A stretch of 64,000 nt of DNA from Mytilus galloprovincialis (GCF_965363235.1 NC_134846.1:30824218-30888217), one strand, 5' to 3'; numbered from the stretch's first letter, positions 33,525 through 45,573 are shown. Notes: generated by a model not told the origin, from the sequence alone. Program-made: numbers and translations.

Positions 33525-36500
33525 CTGAAACAAATATTTTTTCATAATCGTTAGTTTTTTAAATAATATTTTAACTTGAAAAATCGTTTAATGATACCAA
33601 TGAATGTTTACCATTATAATTTTATATTTCATGTAAATTAAAATTACTTTAAGACTTGACGTCGCAAAATATTTTAACTTTCAATTAATTCTGTGGTAAA
33701 TGCAGGGAGCAATACAAAACTCAAACAATCGTTAAAAGGCTTTTAGTATATGTATTGAGCTTTAAGGCGACGTCAATCTTCCCAGTATTTGAGCAATAGA
33801 AATAAGTTACATTTTATACAATATACATTTACATTGTGGAAAAAACATGTAGGATTAAGAAACAAGCAAACAAGCAAGTGCTTTTAATAATATGTCAATT
33901 TTGCCTTTAAATATTACATCCAGAGCGTTCCTGGTGAAGATATACATATGGAATTGAAAATACGCTGTTTTCATTTGTGAAAGCTTGTTTCAATCTTTAA
34001 AAAACCAGCAGTACAGGTTTTTTTTTTGTCGTTTCTATTGGCTATTCGGTTAATGACGTCGTTTGATACAAAATTTAAATGCCAACGAAACATGGCAAAT
34101 CATCTTAAACTGTTATGAATATCACTGCCTTTACAAATATGTATAAAATATCCACTAAGAAAGCACAATTTTATGAAAATTATAAATTTGTGTTAATCTC
34201 ATGTTAAAATCACACAGTAACATGAGTACTATTATAAGGCATTAACGCTAGTATGAATTATGCAAAATATAAGTTTCCTGGCGCAACAAGATATTTTTCA
34301 GAAGTTCTCCACATCTACAAATGTAACACGACGTAAAAAATATGTATGTTTCCAAAAAAGCAAATGAAGTTAGATCTGTCATTATACATTTGAAAATACA
34401 GATTTGACATTATTTTCATTTACCTGTCTGTCTTCAACCTGCAAACGAAATCCAACAAATCGTTTACCAGAGGGACAGTTTATTGTACTCGACCATTGAC
34501 CCCATCGTCCTTCATGCGCCCAAATAGTTCCACCAGTATTAGGAGAGTTATGTCCCTTCCGACACTTTAGACGTATAGCATTCAGTGCAGTGTCATCTCC
34601 TTTTCCTTGTCTTCCTTCAATCTTATACAAGATATATAAAGAAAATAAAAATTGAACAATGTTGAGGAAAATAGGACACCTAACTTTTCTTCGAAAGAGT
34701 AGTAAAAGGATTGAAAAAAAATTAACATGTTTAAATATGGTAGATTTATTGAGTAAAATACATATCTGACATGGCTCTGTACTTATACATCCCGTCAATG
34801 TGTTATTGTACTATGGTAACTGTGGCATTCTTGTCTTTAAATTTTGCTAATATGCCTGGTCTATATGCAATTTTGTGCTTCTTTGTTACATATTTGTTTG
34901 TTTTTAAAGTGATTAAGATTATAACACAGTGTTGATGACATAGGACTCGGACTTCTCTTAAAGTGAGTTTTACTATGCGTTTTGTTTTGCGTTTGTTTTT
35001 CTACATTGGCTAGAGGTAAAGGTGGAACATGTTTAACCCTGCCGCATTTTTGCGCCTGTCCCAAGTCAGGAGCTGCCTTTGTTAGTCATGTAAAAATACT
35101 AATATATACATGATATATAACTATCTTGTGTATAATTCGGAGTTAAGTATGACGTCCATAATCACTGAACTCGATATATATTTGTTTAGGGGCCAGCTGA
35201 AAGACTCCTTCGATGGGTGCGGGAGTTTCTAACTGCATTGAAGACCCATTGGTGGCATTCGTCTGTTGTCTGCTCTACGGTTGGGTTGTTGTCTCTTGAC
35301 ACATTCCCCATTTCCATTCTCAATTTTATTGACTGCTGTATCCCTATTTTGACATTTTTACCTATTATGTCTGTTTGTATTGTTCACGCAACGTTGTCAA
35401 TATAAGGGAATTTGATGCAATTGTCACACAAGTGAGAGGTTTAGCTAACTATAAAGCCAGGTTCCATCCACCATTTTCTACATTATAAAATGCCTGTACC
35501 AAGTAAGGGATCTGAAAGTTGTTATCCATTTGTTTGATGTGTTTGCGCTTTTGATTTTGCCATTTTTGATTAGGAACTTTCCGTTTTTCAGTATTTTCGT
35601 GGGTCTTTTTTTTTTCTCACTTTTTAACGTTGTTGAAGCAAATGACATATTAGATTAGTTTGTATGACTGTGGTCGAATACACTATATAAACTATGATTT
35701 CACCGAACAAGGTCAAACTCTTAAAATTAATATTAGTTTTACATATCCGTTTACCCAATTAAATTAAAGGGTTATCATATATTCCATAATCTGAAAACAA
35801 TATCTCCTATAACCAATACACATAACGATTTTGTTAGAAAATAACATTTCTAATCCATTGAAAATGTCAAGGAATGTGATCATTCCATGTCAGGAAATAT
35901 TACTATTGAAATTAGTAATACGTTTGTAATCCATGTCAGGAAATATTACTATTGAAATTAGTAATACGTTTGTAATCCATGTCAGAGATGGATTGATTAA
36001 AGTTTTTTCCAAACTTGTTTCTTGATTCCAAGATTTGACTGTTATGTAAAATTGTACTATTATGTGGTTAATATTATATTCGACTAACTCCACGCTTACT
36101 AAATGTTAATGAAATTGGCATAAACATACAAAACATTGCTTTTTATATCCCTGAACCTGAACTCAAGCCTCCTAGTAACAGGCCAATTTGAAAATTTTCC
36201 TCTACCAGCTTTGTAACATTTTAATGTAATTTACGTTAACATAATTTCATAAATATATCGTTATCAAAGGTACCAGGTTTATAATTAAGTACGCCAGACG
36301 CGCGTTTCGTCTAAATAAGACTCAACAGTGACGCTTATATCAATATATTTATAAATCCAAAGTACAAAGTTGAAGAGCATTGAGGATCCAAAATTCCAAA
36401 ACGTTGTGCCAAATACGGTTAAGGTAATCTTTACCTGGGATAAGAAAATCCTTAGTGTTTCGAAAAATTCAAAGTTTGGTAAACAGAATATTTGTAATAA

Positions 36501-37499
36501 TGACCACATTATTGATATTCATGTCAACACAGAAGTGTTGACTACTGGGCTGGTGATACCGTCGGGGACGAAACGTCCACCAGCAGTGGCATCGACCAAG
36601 TGGTGTAAATAGTTATCAAAGGTACCAGGATTATAATTTGGTACGCCAGACGCGCGTTTCGTCTACATAAGACTCATCAGTGACGATTATATCAAAATAT
36701 TTATAAATCCAAACAAGTACAAAGTTGAAGATAATTGAGGATCCAAAATGCCAAAAAGTTGTGCCAAATACGGTCAAGGTAATCTATGACTGGGATAAGA
36801 AAATCCTCAGTTTTTCGAAAGATTCAAAGTTTTGAAAGAACCAATATTTTAGGTGAAAATTGGTGTTTTATTTAAAAGCTATATTTGTTAAGCGTAGCAC
36901 TAAACCAGGTTGCAATATTACATCTTTATGATACCCCTCAAGAGGACCACTGGGGTCATAGAGCTTCAAACAGAAAAGACTTAATGTTAAGGAGTATCAA
37001 AATCAAAATGGCCGAAAAAAAGAACAGCAAATATTGTCTACGATCAACTTTGCCTGAGTGAGATTCAACCTTGGTTATAGACTGACATATATGTCACGTT
37101 ATAGTGATTAGACCAACTTAAGACCTAAACATAATGTTGTAACTGTAATAAAGTGTAAAACACTTTTGGAGGAACTGCATATTTCGATTAACCAAGTTGT
37201 AAAAGAGGTGTTTAACAGAACAATGTAAATACGTGATATAAAAGAGCATATGGCCATGTTTAACAACTTACCTTTAAAGAGAATCCACTTGCAAAATATC
37301 CTTTTGCACAAAATTCAGGACGACTCCATGTTCCCCATGGCCCTCCATTATGAACCCACAAAACTTTTGTTACAGTTCGTTGGGCAGCCGAGGCGTGTGT
37401 TCTGTCTAAAGACGTGATTCGTGCTTCGGGATCCATAGCTCCGTTAACAACGGTTAATAAAACAGAGACAGAAAAGCATATAGTCATGTAAGATAACAT
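33291..37499 (-). CDS. VMO1-like secreted protein, copy B (three exons)
   Basis: A second VMO1-family gene has exons 37272-37499, 34424-34621 and 33291-33524, phase 0 throughout, encoding 219 residues. The signal peptide is MLSYMTICFSVSVLLTVVNG. The three repeats read GPWGTWSRPEFCAKGYFASG, GRWGQWSSTINCPSGKRF and GTFGAWSNNCPHGSAICG, with GDDTALN or GDDTAAN three times; it ends CCTH. The three exon lengths equal those of copy A. Intron sequence next to exons 2 and 3 is also alignable (for example TGAAAATTATAAATTTG in both), so a block of about 4 kb was duplicated. As in copy A, an AG acceptor sits a few bases before the ATG. Function in the mussel is not known. Confidence 0.9.
34424..34621 (-). 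CDS. VMO1-like copy B, coding exon 2
   Basis: The acceptor is CTTGTATAAG|ATTGAA and the donor GACAG|GTAAAT, 66 codons. It starts IEGRQGKGDDTALNAIRLKC and ends RLQVEDRQ. The open frame continues upstream through intron sequence, which is not coding. Confidence 0.86.
34745..35600 (+). repeat. Dispersed repeat R2 carrying a nested R1
   Basis: R2 is interrupted between AACACAGTGTTGA and TTGACTGCTGTATCCC by a complete R1. The uninterrupted R2 reads AACACAATGTTGACTGCTGT at 57253. The block lies in intron 1 of VMO1 copy B. Confidence 0.75.
34933..35331 (+). mobile_element. Repeat R1, copy 4, flanked by TTGA
   Basis: R1 sits inside R2 with TTGA on both sides, which suggests a 4-bp target duplication and therefore that R1 itself is a mobile element of about 400 bp. 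It has no coding capacity. Confidence 0.6.
35886..35985. repeat. 46-bp tandem duplication
   Basis: Two identical 46-base units (35886-35931 and 35932-35977) begin CATGTCAGGAAATATTACTA. They are followed by eight bases of a third. Confidence 0.9.
36261..36835 (+). repeat. R3 array, about 1.6 units of ~352 bp
   Basis: TTATCAAAGGTACCAGG starts at 36261 and again at 36613. Each unit holds GTACGCCAGACGCGCGTTTC and TGTGCCAAATACGGT; the first also has GGGACGAAACGTCCACCAGC. The same repeat is inverted at 57918-58615, and a diverged scrap is at 51840-51970. Confidence 0.8.
37272..37499 (-). CDS. VMO1-like copy B, coding exon 1
   Basis: Start ATG at 37499 follows ATATTTCAG|AAAG, a probable 5' UTR intron acceptor. 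The donor is TTAAAG|GTAAGT in phase 0. Confidence 0.87.
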
Positions 37500-37589
37500 C
37501 TTTCTGAAATATACATTACATTAAGAAATGTTTGGTTAATGACACATAATGCTCTCAAAATAATGTAGTTTAATGTGTTTAGCTAATCT

Positions 37590-37740
37590 ATATTAGGAAA
37601 TGGCTGTACCAAGTAGTGAATATGACAGTCGTTTTCCATTTGCTTGATGTGTTTTAACTTTTGATTCTGCCGTTTGATAATGTACTTTCCGTTTTGAATT
37701 TTTCTTGGAGTTCTGTATTTTTGCTATATAACTTTTTTAT
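37590..37740 (+). repeat. Partial R2 copy
   Basis: AATGGCTGTACCAAGTAGTG, TTGCTTGATGTGTTT and TTTCCGTTTTGAATTTTTCT, the 3' part of R2 only. Confidence 0.65.
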
Positions 37741-38022
37741 TTATTCTCATAAAATTAGATACGTATACAGTTTAAATTCGCATTTTGGAAAGTTAGAATC
37801 TGAATTATGCAAAATTGTATTTTTTGTTATTTCAATTTTGCCGAATGATATAAAATTTACTTTTAAAAAAGAAAAGGATTTCCTACACAAAAAGGATTTT
37901 TTTTAAATGAAATAAAATTCTACTGTTTGTCAAAGCATTAATTCTTTGGACAAACGATAGTCAGGTATTCGATTAGTTGTGATTTTATAGTATAAAATCT
38001 AATCTCCATCATCATCATCCTA

Positions 38023-38023
<1 letters not shown>

Positions 38024-38101
<78 letters not shown>
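38024..38101. repeat. (TAA)n microsatellite
   Basis: About 26 uninterrupted AAT units. Confidence 0.95.
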
Positions 38102-38103
<2 letters not shown>

Positions 38104-38109
38104 AATAAT

Positions 38110-40190
38110 GATAAAAAAAAAGTCTTTCAATTCTTAAGCTTGTACGTACCGATAAGTCGTTGCTTTACACTACTTACTTAAATTATGTTTGACGCCCTTT
38201 TATATCATCGAAACTAATGGAATGATTGATATTAAATCTAAATATGGTACCCACATATGCAAATCTTATTTCCCGAAGGTTGATGGATATTTTAAACCGT
38301 TTTATAATTAATTTATTTCGTACCAATAATGGTACATTAGAAATGTCTACAAGCAATACAAAACAAGCAAGTCATGGTAATTTTATAGATCAATTTATCA
38401 TTTATGTTAACAATCCAAAACAGGAGCATGGTTTCTGTATCATTATTTAAATAACACAGAGCTAAAAGTGTGATAGAGCAGATTGTTACCCCTAAAACAT
38501 TCTCAACCGAGTCGAAACCAAGGTTGAAAATGCATTATCGAGAGTTACTTTCTCAGCTATGTGTTATTTAACTAATTGTAATGAATGTTCTATCATTATT
38601 GATTATGGATCATTAAAAAATAATTGAAATTGAAATAGATTAACTATGACCCTAAGTAACACAGGTGAAGAAAGATGTATTTTGTTAATGTTTAGAGTCT
38701 ACGAAAAAAAATCTGAGGCCGAAACATTATTTTTAAGATATTGATGCTGATAAATAAATTTAACTTCAGTTAAATTTGCATATTGATCAACATTTGAAAA
38801 TAAGGTTCAATTAACCCTTATTTAAATCGAAAAAAAACCAACTATTTACAATAACAAATAAAACATAAGCATGCAACATGCAAAGCAGTCAAAATGTAAA
38901 TTTAAATTGTTGTCTCGCAGACTGCAGGCAAACGGTCATCCTATTTTAGCAAAGGTTGCACTACCAGGGAAAGGAATAGTTCATATTTCTGTACACCAAA
39001 CAAATCTTTCGATCAGCAACTACAAAGAGAAATATTACTAGTTTGATACGAGAAGCACACTGTCTTTGGTTGTCCTTAGACATTTTCATGTACATACATG
39101 CAACATATCATATAAGTTTTATAAATTAAATTGTAAATACTCAAAATTCAAAAAAAAAACAAACTAACAGGAGACTAGCAGATAGCATAGTATTTCAAAT
39201 TGTTAAAATGGCTACACGGAAATTGATCAAAAGATGTTAAAGTGCAGCTATTGTATATCATAATGCATACTATCGAGGACAATGATGATATGTTTTGAAT
39301 TTGATGCGACTGTAGTACAAATGAGACGTTTAAGCTAGCCATTAAACTAGGTTTAATTCACCATTTTCTATATAAGGAAATGCATGTACTAAGTCAGGAA
39401 TATGATAGTTTTATCCATTCGTTTGATGTGTTTGATCTATTGATTTTGTTATTTAATTAGGAACTTTCCTTTTTGAATTTTTCTCAGAGTTCAGCATTTT
39501 TGTGATTTAGTTTTTACGGATAAGTACCTTGATTTATGAGAGACTTAACAACTCAGTCATATTTTAACGCGCTAGTTACTAGGAACAGAACGCAAGAGGT
39601 TATCTCTCTTTACTGAGAAACTACGCGAAGAAGTGTAAAATCAAAATATCTATTTGGATAATTAGATGATCAACTAATCACCATATGCATTGTCATTCAA
39701 ACTGAGATCAGATGCGAAACACCAAAGGTATTTGCATACATCTTGAGGTTAAACGTCAAATAAAATGTTTGTTATATTCGATGAAAAATGATACACCAGT
39801 AACTTGTCAGAAGACATTTTTTATTTTTCCATGAATATGTATTTTTCGAAGCTTGTAGCACAATATGATTAATTGGTTCATGCAATTTATTGTTCGCAGC
39901 TTGCAGTCAAATGCTAATTTGCAATTTTGATTTTTAATACAATTTAAAAGTAAACACCAATATCATGTTCATACATACGACATCTATAATGTATGTGTTT
40001 GAGTATGTGTATCTTTGCAGATAAGAATACCACATTAATAAACATTCCGTTTTAACTTATGATATACACGATGGTCTTGAAGTATATATTCCAAGAACTG
40101 ACGTTCTTTAAAATCTTAATACTGTGTTAGAGTATTCTTGTGTTTGTCTTTGAAAATTACTACTTTTATTGTTTATACTATTTTTGGGAG
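38110..40190. other. Intergenic, no gene seen
   Basis: AT-rich. An R2 3' fragment is at 39290-39520. Open frames such as 38226-38450 show no family resemblance. Confidence 0.45.
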
Positions 40191-40510
40191 TATCCATTTG
40201 ACGTAGCTCGGAACTTGTACATGACATAGTCAATGTGTGTTTGTGCTATGGTAAATTTTAGTTTTCTTGTCTTTCGTTTTTGGTAATGTGCTTTGTCTAT
40301 ATGCCCTTTTGTTTATTTTGGTTGACATATTTGCTTGTTGTTGTAGTAATTAAGATTCTAACTCAATGTTGACTGCTGTACCATATTTTGACATTTTGAT
40401 TAATATGTCGTTTTGTTTTTTTCAAACATTGTTGTCAATATAATGGTATTTAATGCGACTGTAATTCAATTGAGACGTTAAGCTAGCTATATAATCAGGT
40501 TTAATATTAG
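40190..40510 (+). repeat. Dispersed repeat R2, 5' two thirds
   Basis: TTTGACGTAGCTCGGAACTT through TTGACTGCTGTACCATATTT to AGACGTTAAGCTAGC. It is truncated just before the foldback element at 40519. Confidence 0.7.
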
Positions 40511-40518
40511 TTGTCTTG

Positions 40519-40640
40519 TTGTAATCAGGGGTGTACAGCATTTTACACCGTTGTTGAAAATTCATACAGCCTGAGGCGCAACCGAATGGGTGTATCAATT
40601 TTCAACAACGCTGTTAACTTCCGTACACCCCTGATTACAA
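40519..40640. mobile_element. 122-bp foldback element
   Basis: The arms TTGTAATCAGGGGTGTAC and GTACACCCCTGATTACAA are perfect complements. The inner arms are also largely complementary (CGTTGTTGAAAATT with AATTTTCAACAACG). It could form a nearly complete hairpin. Probably a tiny MITE; no target duplication was found. Confidence 0.8.
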
Positions 40641-40649
40641 TACATATCC

Positions 40650-42120
40650 CCCATTTATTTTGAATTGCCCTGAATCATAGTGATGTGGTGTATCTTGTTG
40701 CGTTGTTCTGCAATTGGGGTTTTCGTTATATCTTTTTATGTATAATGGAATGAAAACGTAAGAGAAACCTACTCGGACAATGATGTATGGACAACAACCA
40801 ATAAGGAAGCCCGGGAAGTAGAGTAGAAACTTAAATACACTTTTATTTATGTAAAATTTGGAAAAATCACGCACTATAAAAGCCTTTTTCATCCGATTAC
40901 AATACTGAAGTACGCTGTTTAGAATAAACGTCGGTAACGCATTACATCTCCTTGAATTCAAAATCAATGAATACGAATTGATGTGAAAAAATCGGCGTGA
41001 AATAAGTATCCTACATGAATATATGATTTGCACAGTGCCTTTGCCAAGTTAGTCGTATTCATGTCCGAGGGTTTTCAAACTCAAATTGTCCACACTGCTT
41101 TAAATATGATGCCGCTTAATTCTTCTCTGAAAATCCAATTCCATTCAACATGCTCAAGTAACCGTGAATTTTATTTTACAATTGAAAATAGTGTCACTCA
41201 TTCAGTATGCTTGTTTACTACAATTGAAAACATTAAAAGAGAGGCGATAGGTACCAAAGGGGCATTCCAACTCGCAACTTGAAAATCTGTGACGCTTCCT
41301 TGTCGATGTTTTTGGCGCTACACACAGTTGCAACTGGGATATTTACGAAAAGCATTGATGATATTATAATAATCTAGCCGGTTACGCATTATGTTGGAGC
41401 ATACATTTGTACTTCATGTTTGAGCATCTTGCATACAATGCATGTTTGTGATACTTTAGCGTATCTTCTGTTGTCCATTCATTAAGCTGGTTGTGTTGAC
41501 TATTGAACAATTGGTGAATAATAATATGATAGCTGCTAATTCATTTTATATCTTTTTAGACATTATATGGCTGAATGCTTTTTGCCCCCATACTATTGAT
41601 GTATTGAGTAATACATATTCTAATTTTTCTCTCGTCCTTAATTAAGTTATTATGTCTTTCCATTTTGGATAATTATAACAGTTTATTTAGTGGTACATAT
41701 TTAGTTGGTGCCTTCATAGTTGTTACAATTATACCGAATTGTTAATTCAATGTTCTGCTCTGTCATGGTCGTTTTCTGATGGTAAACCTGCTTTAGTCTT
41801 TAGTGGTAGTATACTCTGAGTGTCCTTTTTCATGATATGACCTGGCCCTACCAAGTGAGCTTTTCGCGCCACTTGGTGCCGTCGTCCGTTTTCGTCTTAG
41901 TTAATTTTTCAAAAATCTCACTGAAATAACTTGGCCAAATGTTACCGAATATTTGTCTTAAATGAAGTTGTCTGGCAGTTTTGGTTAAATTTGGAAACAA
42001 TTATTACATGTGTAGACAGTTTTAAAAGTTTGTGGATAACCCTGCTTGCCAGCCTAGATAGCCAACATGGCTAAAATTAGAACATGTATATGACATATAG
42101 TTTACTAATGTAAACAAATC
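40650..42120. other. Intergenic, no gene seen
   Basis: Open frames at 40635-41033 (minus) and 41028-41282 (plus) lack recognisable domains and splice support. Confidence 0.4.
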
Positions 42121-42129
42121 TCATGTGCA

Positions 42130-42757
42130 TTTACATGTCATTAAAAGAGGAACGATAGATACCAAAGGGACAGTCAAACTCATAAATCGAAAATAAACTG
42201 ACAACGCTATGGCTAAAAACGAAAAAGTCGCGGTAGGTCACATTCATGAACGGGAAGGGGATTGCAGTTACGGCGTAAGGAACATATCCGATATCATTTG
42301 TGAAACGGTTATTCCATAACGGTCAACCAACTCGTGATGGCGTCCGTAAAATTTACGAAGGGATGATTTCAACTTCACCATTTGGAACTCTTGGTTTAAT
42401 AGCTTCCTTGTGAGCAGCAACCCTCTATCAAGAAAATCATGATAGGAAATATAAGCACGGGAATATCGTATCAATTGGGAGATATATACCTATGTATGCA
42501 AGCGCTGCTGGAATGTTGCTACTTAGAAATGGAAAGTTCACAAATGGAAAGCTGAAATCATCTCTTTTGTCGTTTTATTTTCAACCGACCCTCATTGTCA
42601 ATTTCTAGATTTAAGTCAAGATATGAGGCCGACTTAACTGTATATGTAGTATCCTTTATCTCTAGTTCGATGGGATAGATGCGTTCCACATAGTCACCAA
42701 ATTTTGAATTATTTAGTGAAAGAACTTCATCTATATAGCGGAAAGTAGTAACCTAGG
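42130..42757 (-). pseudogene. Penelope-like reverse transcriptase, C-terminal fragment
   Basis: The minus strand reads FRYIDEVLSLNNSKFGDY, KSASYLDLNLEIDNEG and, after frameshifts, YHDFLDRGLLLTRKLLNQ and HHELVDRYGITVSQMISDMF. The expected catalytic Y-x-D-D is Y-I-D-E, so the copy has lost a metal-binding Asp as well as its frame. It ends at a TIR element at 42759. Confidence 0.7.
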
Positions 42758-42758
42758 A

Positions 42759-44141
42759 TGGTGTTCTCGAAAGTATCCTTAGATACGTCCTAAGTCATAG
42801 ATCTTAGGACACTCTTAAGTTGTGTTTCGAAGCTATCTCAGTCGCACCTAATGTAAAGACATGCTCAACATATCCTATGTGCAAAATGGTAAATAGTTAA
42901 AGTACTAGTAATTGTTTGATAAAACATTTAGTAGAGACGAAACCAATTAATAAAATTGTTTACGATAAGTTTTATAATTACATGTATTTAATTAAATGCA
43001 TGAGTTCAAATGAAATTATAAAATAGTTTAAAAAAAGATTGTGATTTAAACTGGAAAACAATGTGTTTTTAAATGAGAATATTCAATTCGTAATGTCATC
43101 GTATCTTAAAACACGAAGTTCAATTTGAACAATTTAAAGTGAACACTATTAGTAATTTCTTATGTTAATGCTATTTAGAAAATAATCAAACTCCATTGTT
43201 ATTCCTAACAATAGATCTATTAATTCAACTTACACTTGTTTCAGAAATAGAAATAATGAAGTATAACAATAGAACTAGGGTGTGATTTCATGTTCATCTT
43301 CACTTAAAAAAATAAGAAAAAATCATGCACAAAGTTAAGGTGTATGACTTCTTCTGTGGCCTGTGAAATACGAACTTTTCAAGTTGCAATAGTATCAAAA
43401 CAGCAAAGACATTGAATAATAGAGATGGTTCATTTTGTACATATATACCAATGGGAAACATCGTGCAAAGCATTATCATTTATAATTTAATTGCAAGGGT
43501 AAGCAGTCTTAGTTTTATTTTCACCAAATTCTCTTTTTCTACTATAGTAGAAAAAGAGAATTTGGTGAAAATAAAACTAAGACTTTTGTAGAAAATCCAC
43601 AGACTTCAATTTTTGTGATAAAATTTAAAATATAGATTACTTACTTGTTTTTCTATGATGTGCTAGCGTTTATTTTTTTACATAAAGTCATAAACAACCT
43701 TTAAATTCCAAAACACCTCATTCAGAGTCACTAAAGTCGAGTGCACCCTAGAAGGTGTACTTGAATTGGTCCAGATTTATATTTGTTTTAACTAATATAT
43801 AAATTGTTTAAATTGTTTTAAGGAAATCAATGCTCGCACTGCATGCAATAATCCTCTATTTATTAAGCATCGAATTGCCAAATATGAGAGTACAAAGGAA
43901 AAGGCTGAGGATTTTCTATAAAATTTCCATATGTTTAGCATTGATTCAACACAAGGGTACATAATCCTTAAGATGAAGGTGTGATGATCTTAAGACACTC
44001 AGATAGGTGTCTTAAAGTTAGAACGAAAAATGTGATATATCATAAGGTAATAAGAGCTTCGAGAACACGACTTATGACAAAGAATTATCATAAGATGGAC
44101 TTTGGACACGTCCTAAACCTAAGATAGTTTCGAGAACACCA
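42759..44141. mobile_element. 1.38-kb element with TGGTGTTCTCGAAA ends
   Basis: The left end TGGTGTTCTCGAAAGTATCC and the right end (reversed) TGGTGTTCTCGAAACTATCT are inverted repeats, and further short inverted matches follow inside. No coding capacity is seen. No clear target duplication flanks it (CCTAGGA against CTCCAGG). An 80-bp palindrome lies near its centre. Confidence 0.7.
43505..43584. repeat. Perfect 80-bp palindrome
   Basis: The left arm AGTCTTAGTTTTATTTTCAC... to CTACTA and the right arm TAGTAG... to GTGAAAATAAAACTAAGACT are exact complements over 40 bases with no loop. The centre is between 43544 and 43545. Confidence 0.93.
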
Positions 44142-44334
44142 CTCCAGGTGTAAATATGTGAACAAATTTAATGTGAAACCAGTGTACATTACATTAATCT
44201 AATTGTAAACATGTGTTTACTGAACGTCGAGTTAATACCTTTTCGTAACACGTCCACTAAAGTGTCGATCTTTCTATTTGGTAAAATGTTTGGTCTTCAA
44301 CTGCGTACTTTAATTTGGCTTTTTTTAAAATTTA

Positions 44335-44343
44335 GATTCGAGC
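44335..44343. other. 9-bp target duplication GATTCGAGC (left)
   Basis: Identical to 45179-45187; it flanks the element at 44344-45178. Confidence 0.85.
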
Positions 44344-45178
44344 CAATCTAACTAAAATTAAATCTCCGCACTTGCTCCTCCAGTCTTTGTATGTGTGTCG
44401 CGCGTGGGGGCGACGAGAAGAGGGACGAAAGATTCCAAAAGGACAGTCAAACTCTTAAATCTAAAACAAACTGACAACGAAATGGCTAAAAAGGAAAAAA
44501 AACAAACAAACAACATCACACATGACACAACATAGAAAACTAAAGAATAAACAACACGAACCCCACCAAAAACTAGGGGTGATCTCAGGTGCTCCGGAAG
44601 GGTAAGCAGATCCTGCTCCACATGTGGCACCCGTCGTGTTGCTTATGTGATAACAAATCCGGTAAATAGTCTAATTCGGTAGGTCACATCAATGAAAGGG
44701 AAGGGGATTGTAGTTACGCGTAAGGAACATATCCGATATCATTTGTGAAACGGTTATTCCATACGGTCAACCAGCTCGTGATGGCGTCCTAAAATTTACG
44801 AAGGGATGATTTCAACTTCACCATTTGGAACTCTTGGTTTAATAGCTTCCTTGTGAGCAGCAACCCGCTATCAAGAAAATCATGATAGGAAATGCAAGCA
44901 CGGGAATATCGTAACAATTGGGAGATATATACCCCGTATGCAGGTGCTGCTGGAATGTTGCTACTTAGAAATGGAAAGTTCACAATTGGAAAGCTGAAAC
45001 CATCTCTTTTGTCGTAAAGTTTTATTTTCAACCGACACTCGTTTTCAATTTCTAGATGTAAGTCAAGATATGAGGCCGACTTAGTGAAAGTGCGGGGATT
45101 TAATTTTGATTATATTGTCCCACGCGCGACATATAAACAACGAGCAGCAAGTGCGGAGATTTAACTTTGATTAGATTG
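44344..45178. mobile_element. 835-bp TIR element carrying a reverse-transcriptase fragment
   Basis: Inverted ends of about 65 bp begin CAATCTAACTAAAATTAAAT on the left and CAATCTAATCAAAGTTAAAT on the right, with CTCCGCACTTGCT and GTCGCGCGTGGG shared further in. Exact 9-bp duplications flank it. Nine-base duplications with long inverted ends are typical of Mutator-like elements. The interior is a minus-strand piece of a Penelope-like RT and its 3' tail, so the element looks like a non-autonomous carrier. Confidence 0.8.
44420..45090 (-). pseudogene. Penelope-like RT fragment inside the TIR element
   Basis: The minus strand reads KSASYLDLHLEIENE, KIKLYDKRDGFSFPIVNFPF, NIPAAPAYGVYISQLLRYSR, YHDFLDSGLLLTRKLLNQEF and VKLKSSLRKF, then the non-coding 3' tail. 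It is open over this part but truncated at its 5' side by the TIR element's own sequence at about 45090. Confidence 0.75.
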
Positions 45179-45187
45179 GATTCGAGC
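45179..45187. other. 9-bp target duplication GATTCGAGC (right)
   Basis: Matches 44335-44343 exactly. Confidence 0.85.
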
Positions 45188-45573
45188 GATACTGATTATT
45201 ATTTTTTGCTAAAAACGCTCGTCTAGCGTACACAATTTAAATTCTATTATCTCTGATATCGATAAGATTAACTCTAGCAACAATTTTTAGCTTTAACACT
45301 TCTTTTTTCTCTTAAAATGAAATGTTTATCCTACAAACGTAAGTAAAGAACATACTTCTTCCAACAAAAAAAAAAAAAAAACCAGAAACAATTCTAATAA
45401 GAAAGTCCCTTATCAAATGAAAAAATGAAAACGAACAAATCTGATGCAGAGAGGATGACATTCGTACAGAACTTTTGCACGCACTTTAATGCATTTCATG
45501 TGTTTTGTTGCTCATAAATAAACAAACAATATGGTGATATAACATTGTTATTTTTGGGAAACATATTAGTTTA

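Noticed and set aside
34622..34798. N-terminal extension of the VMO1 copy B exon 2 frame
   Set aside because: It lies upstream of the AG acceptor and has no match in copy A; it is intron sequence.
36285..36612. Open frames on both strands
   Set aside because: They lie within the R3 array, which recurs elsewhere without conserved reading frame.
38024..38101. Possible CRISPR-like or satellite array
   Set aside because: It is a plain trinucleotide microsatellite.
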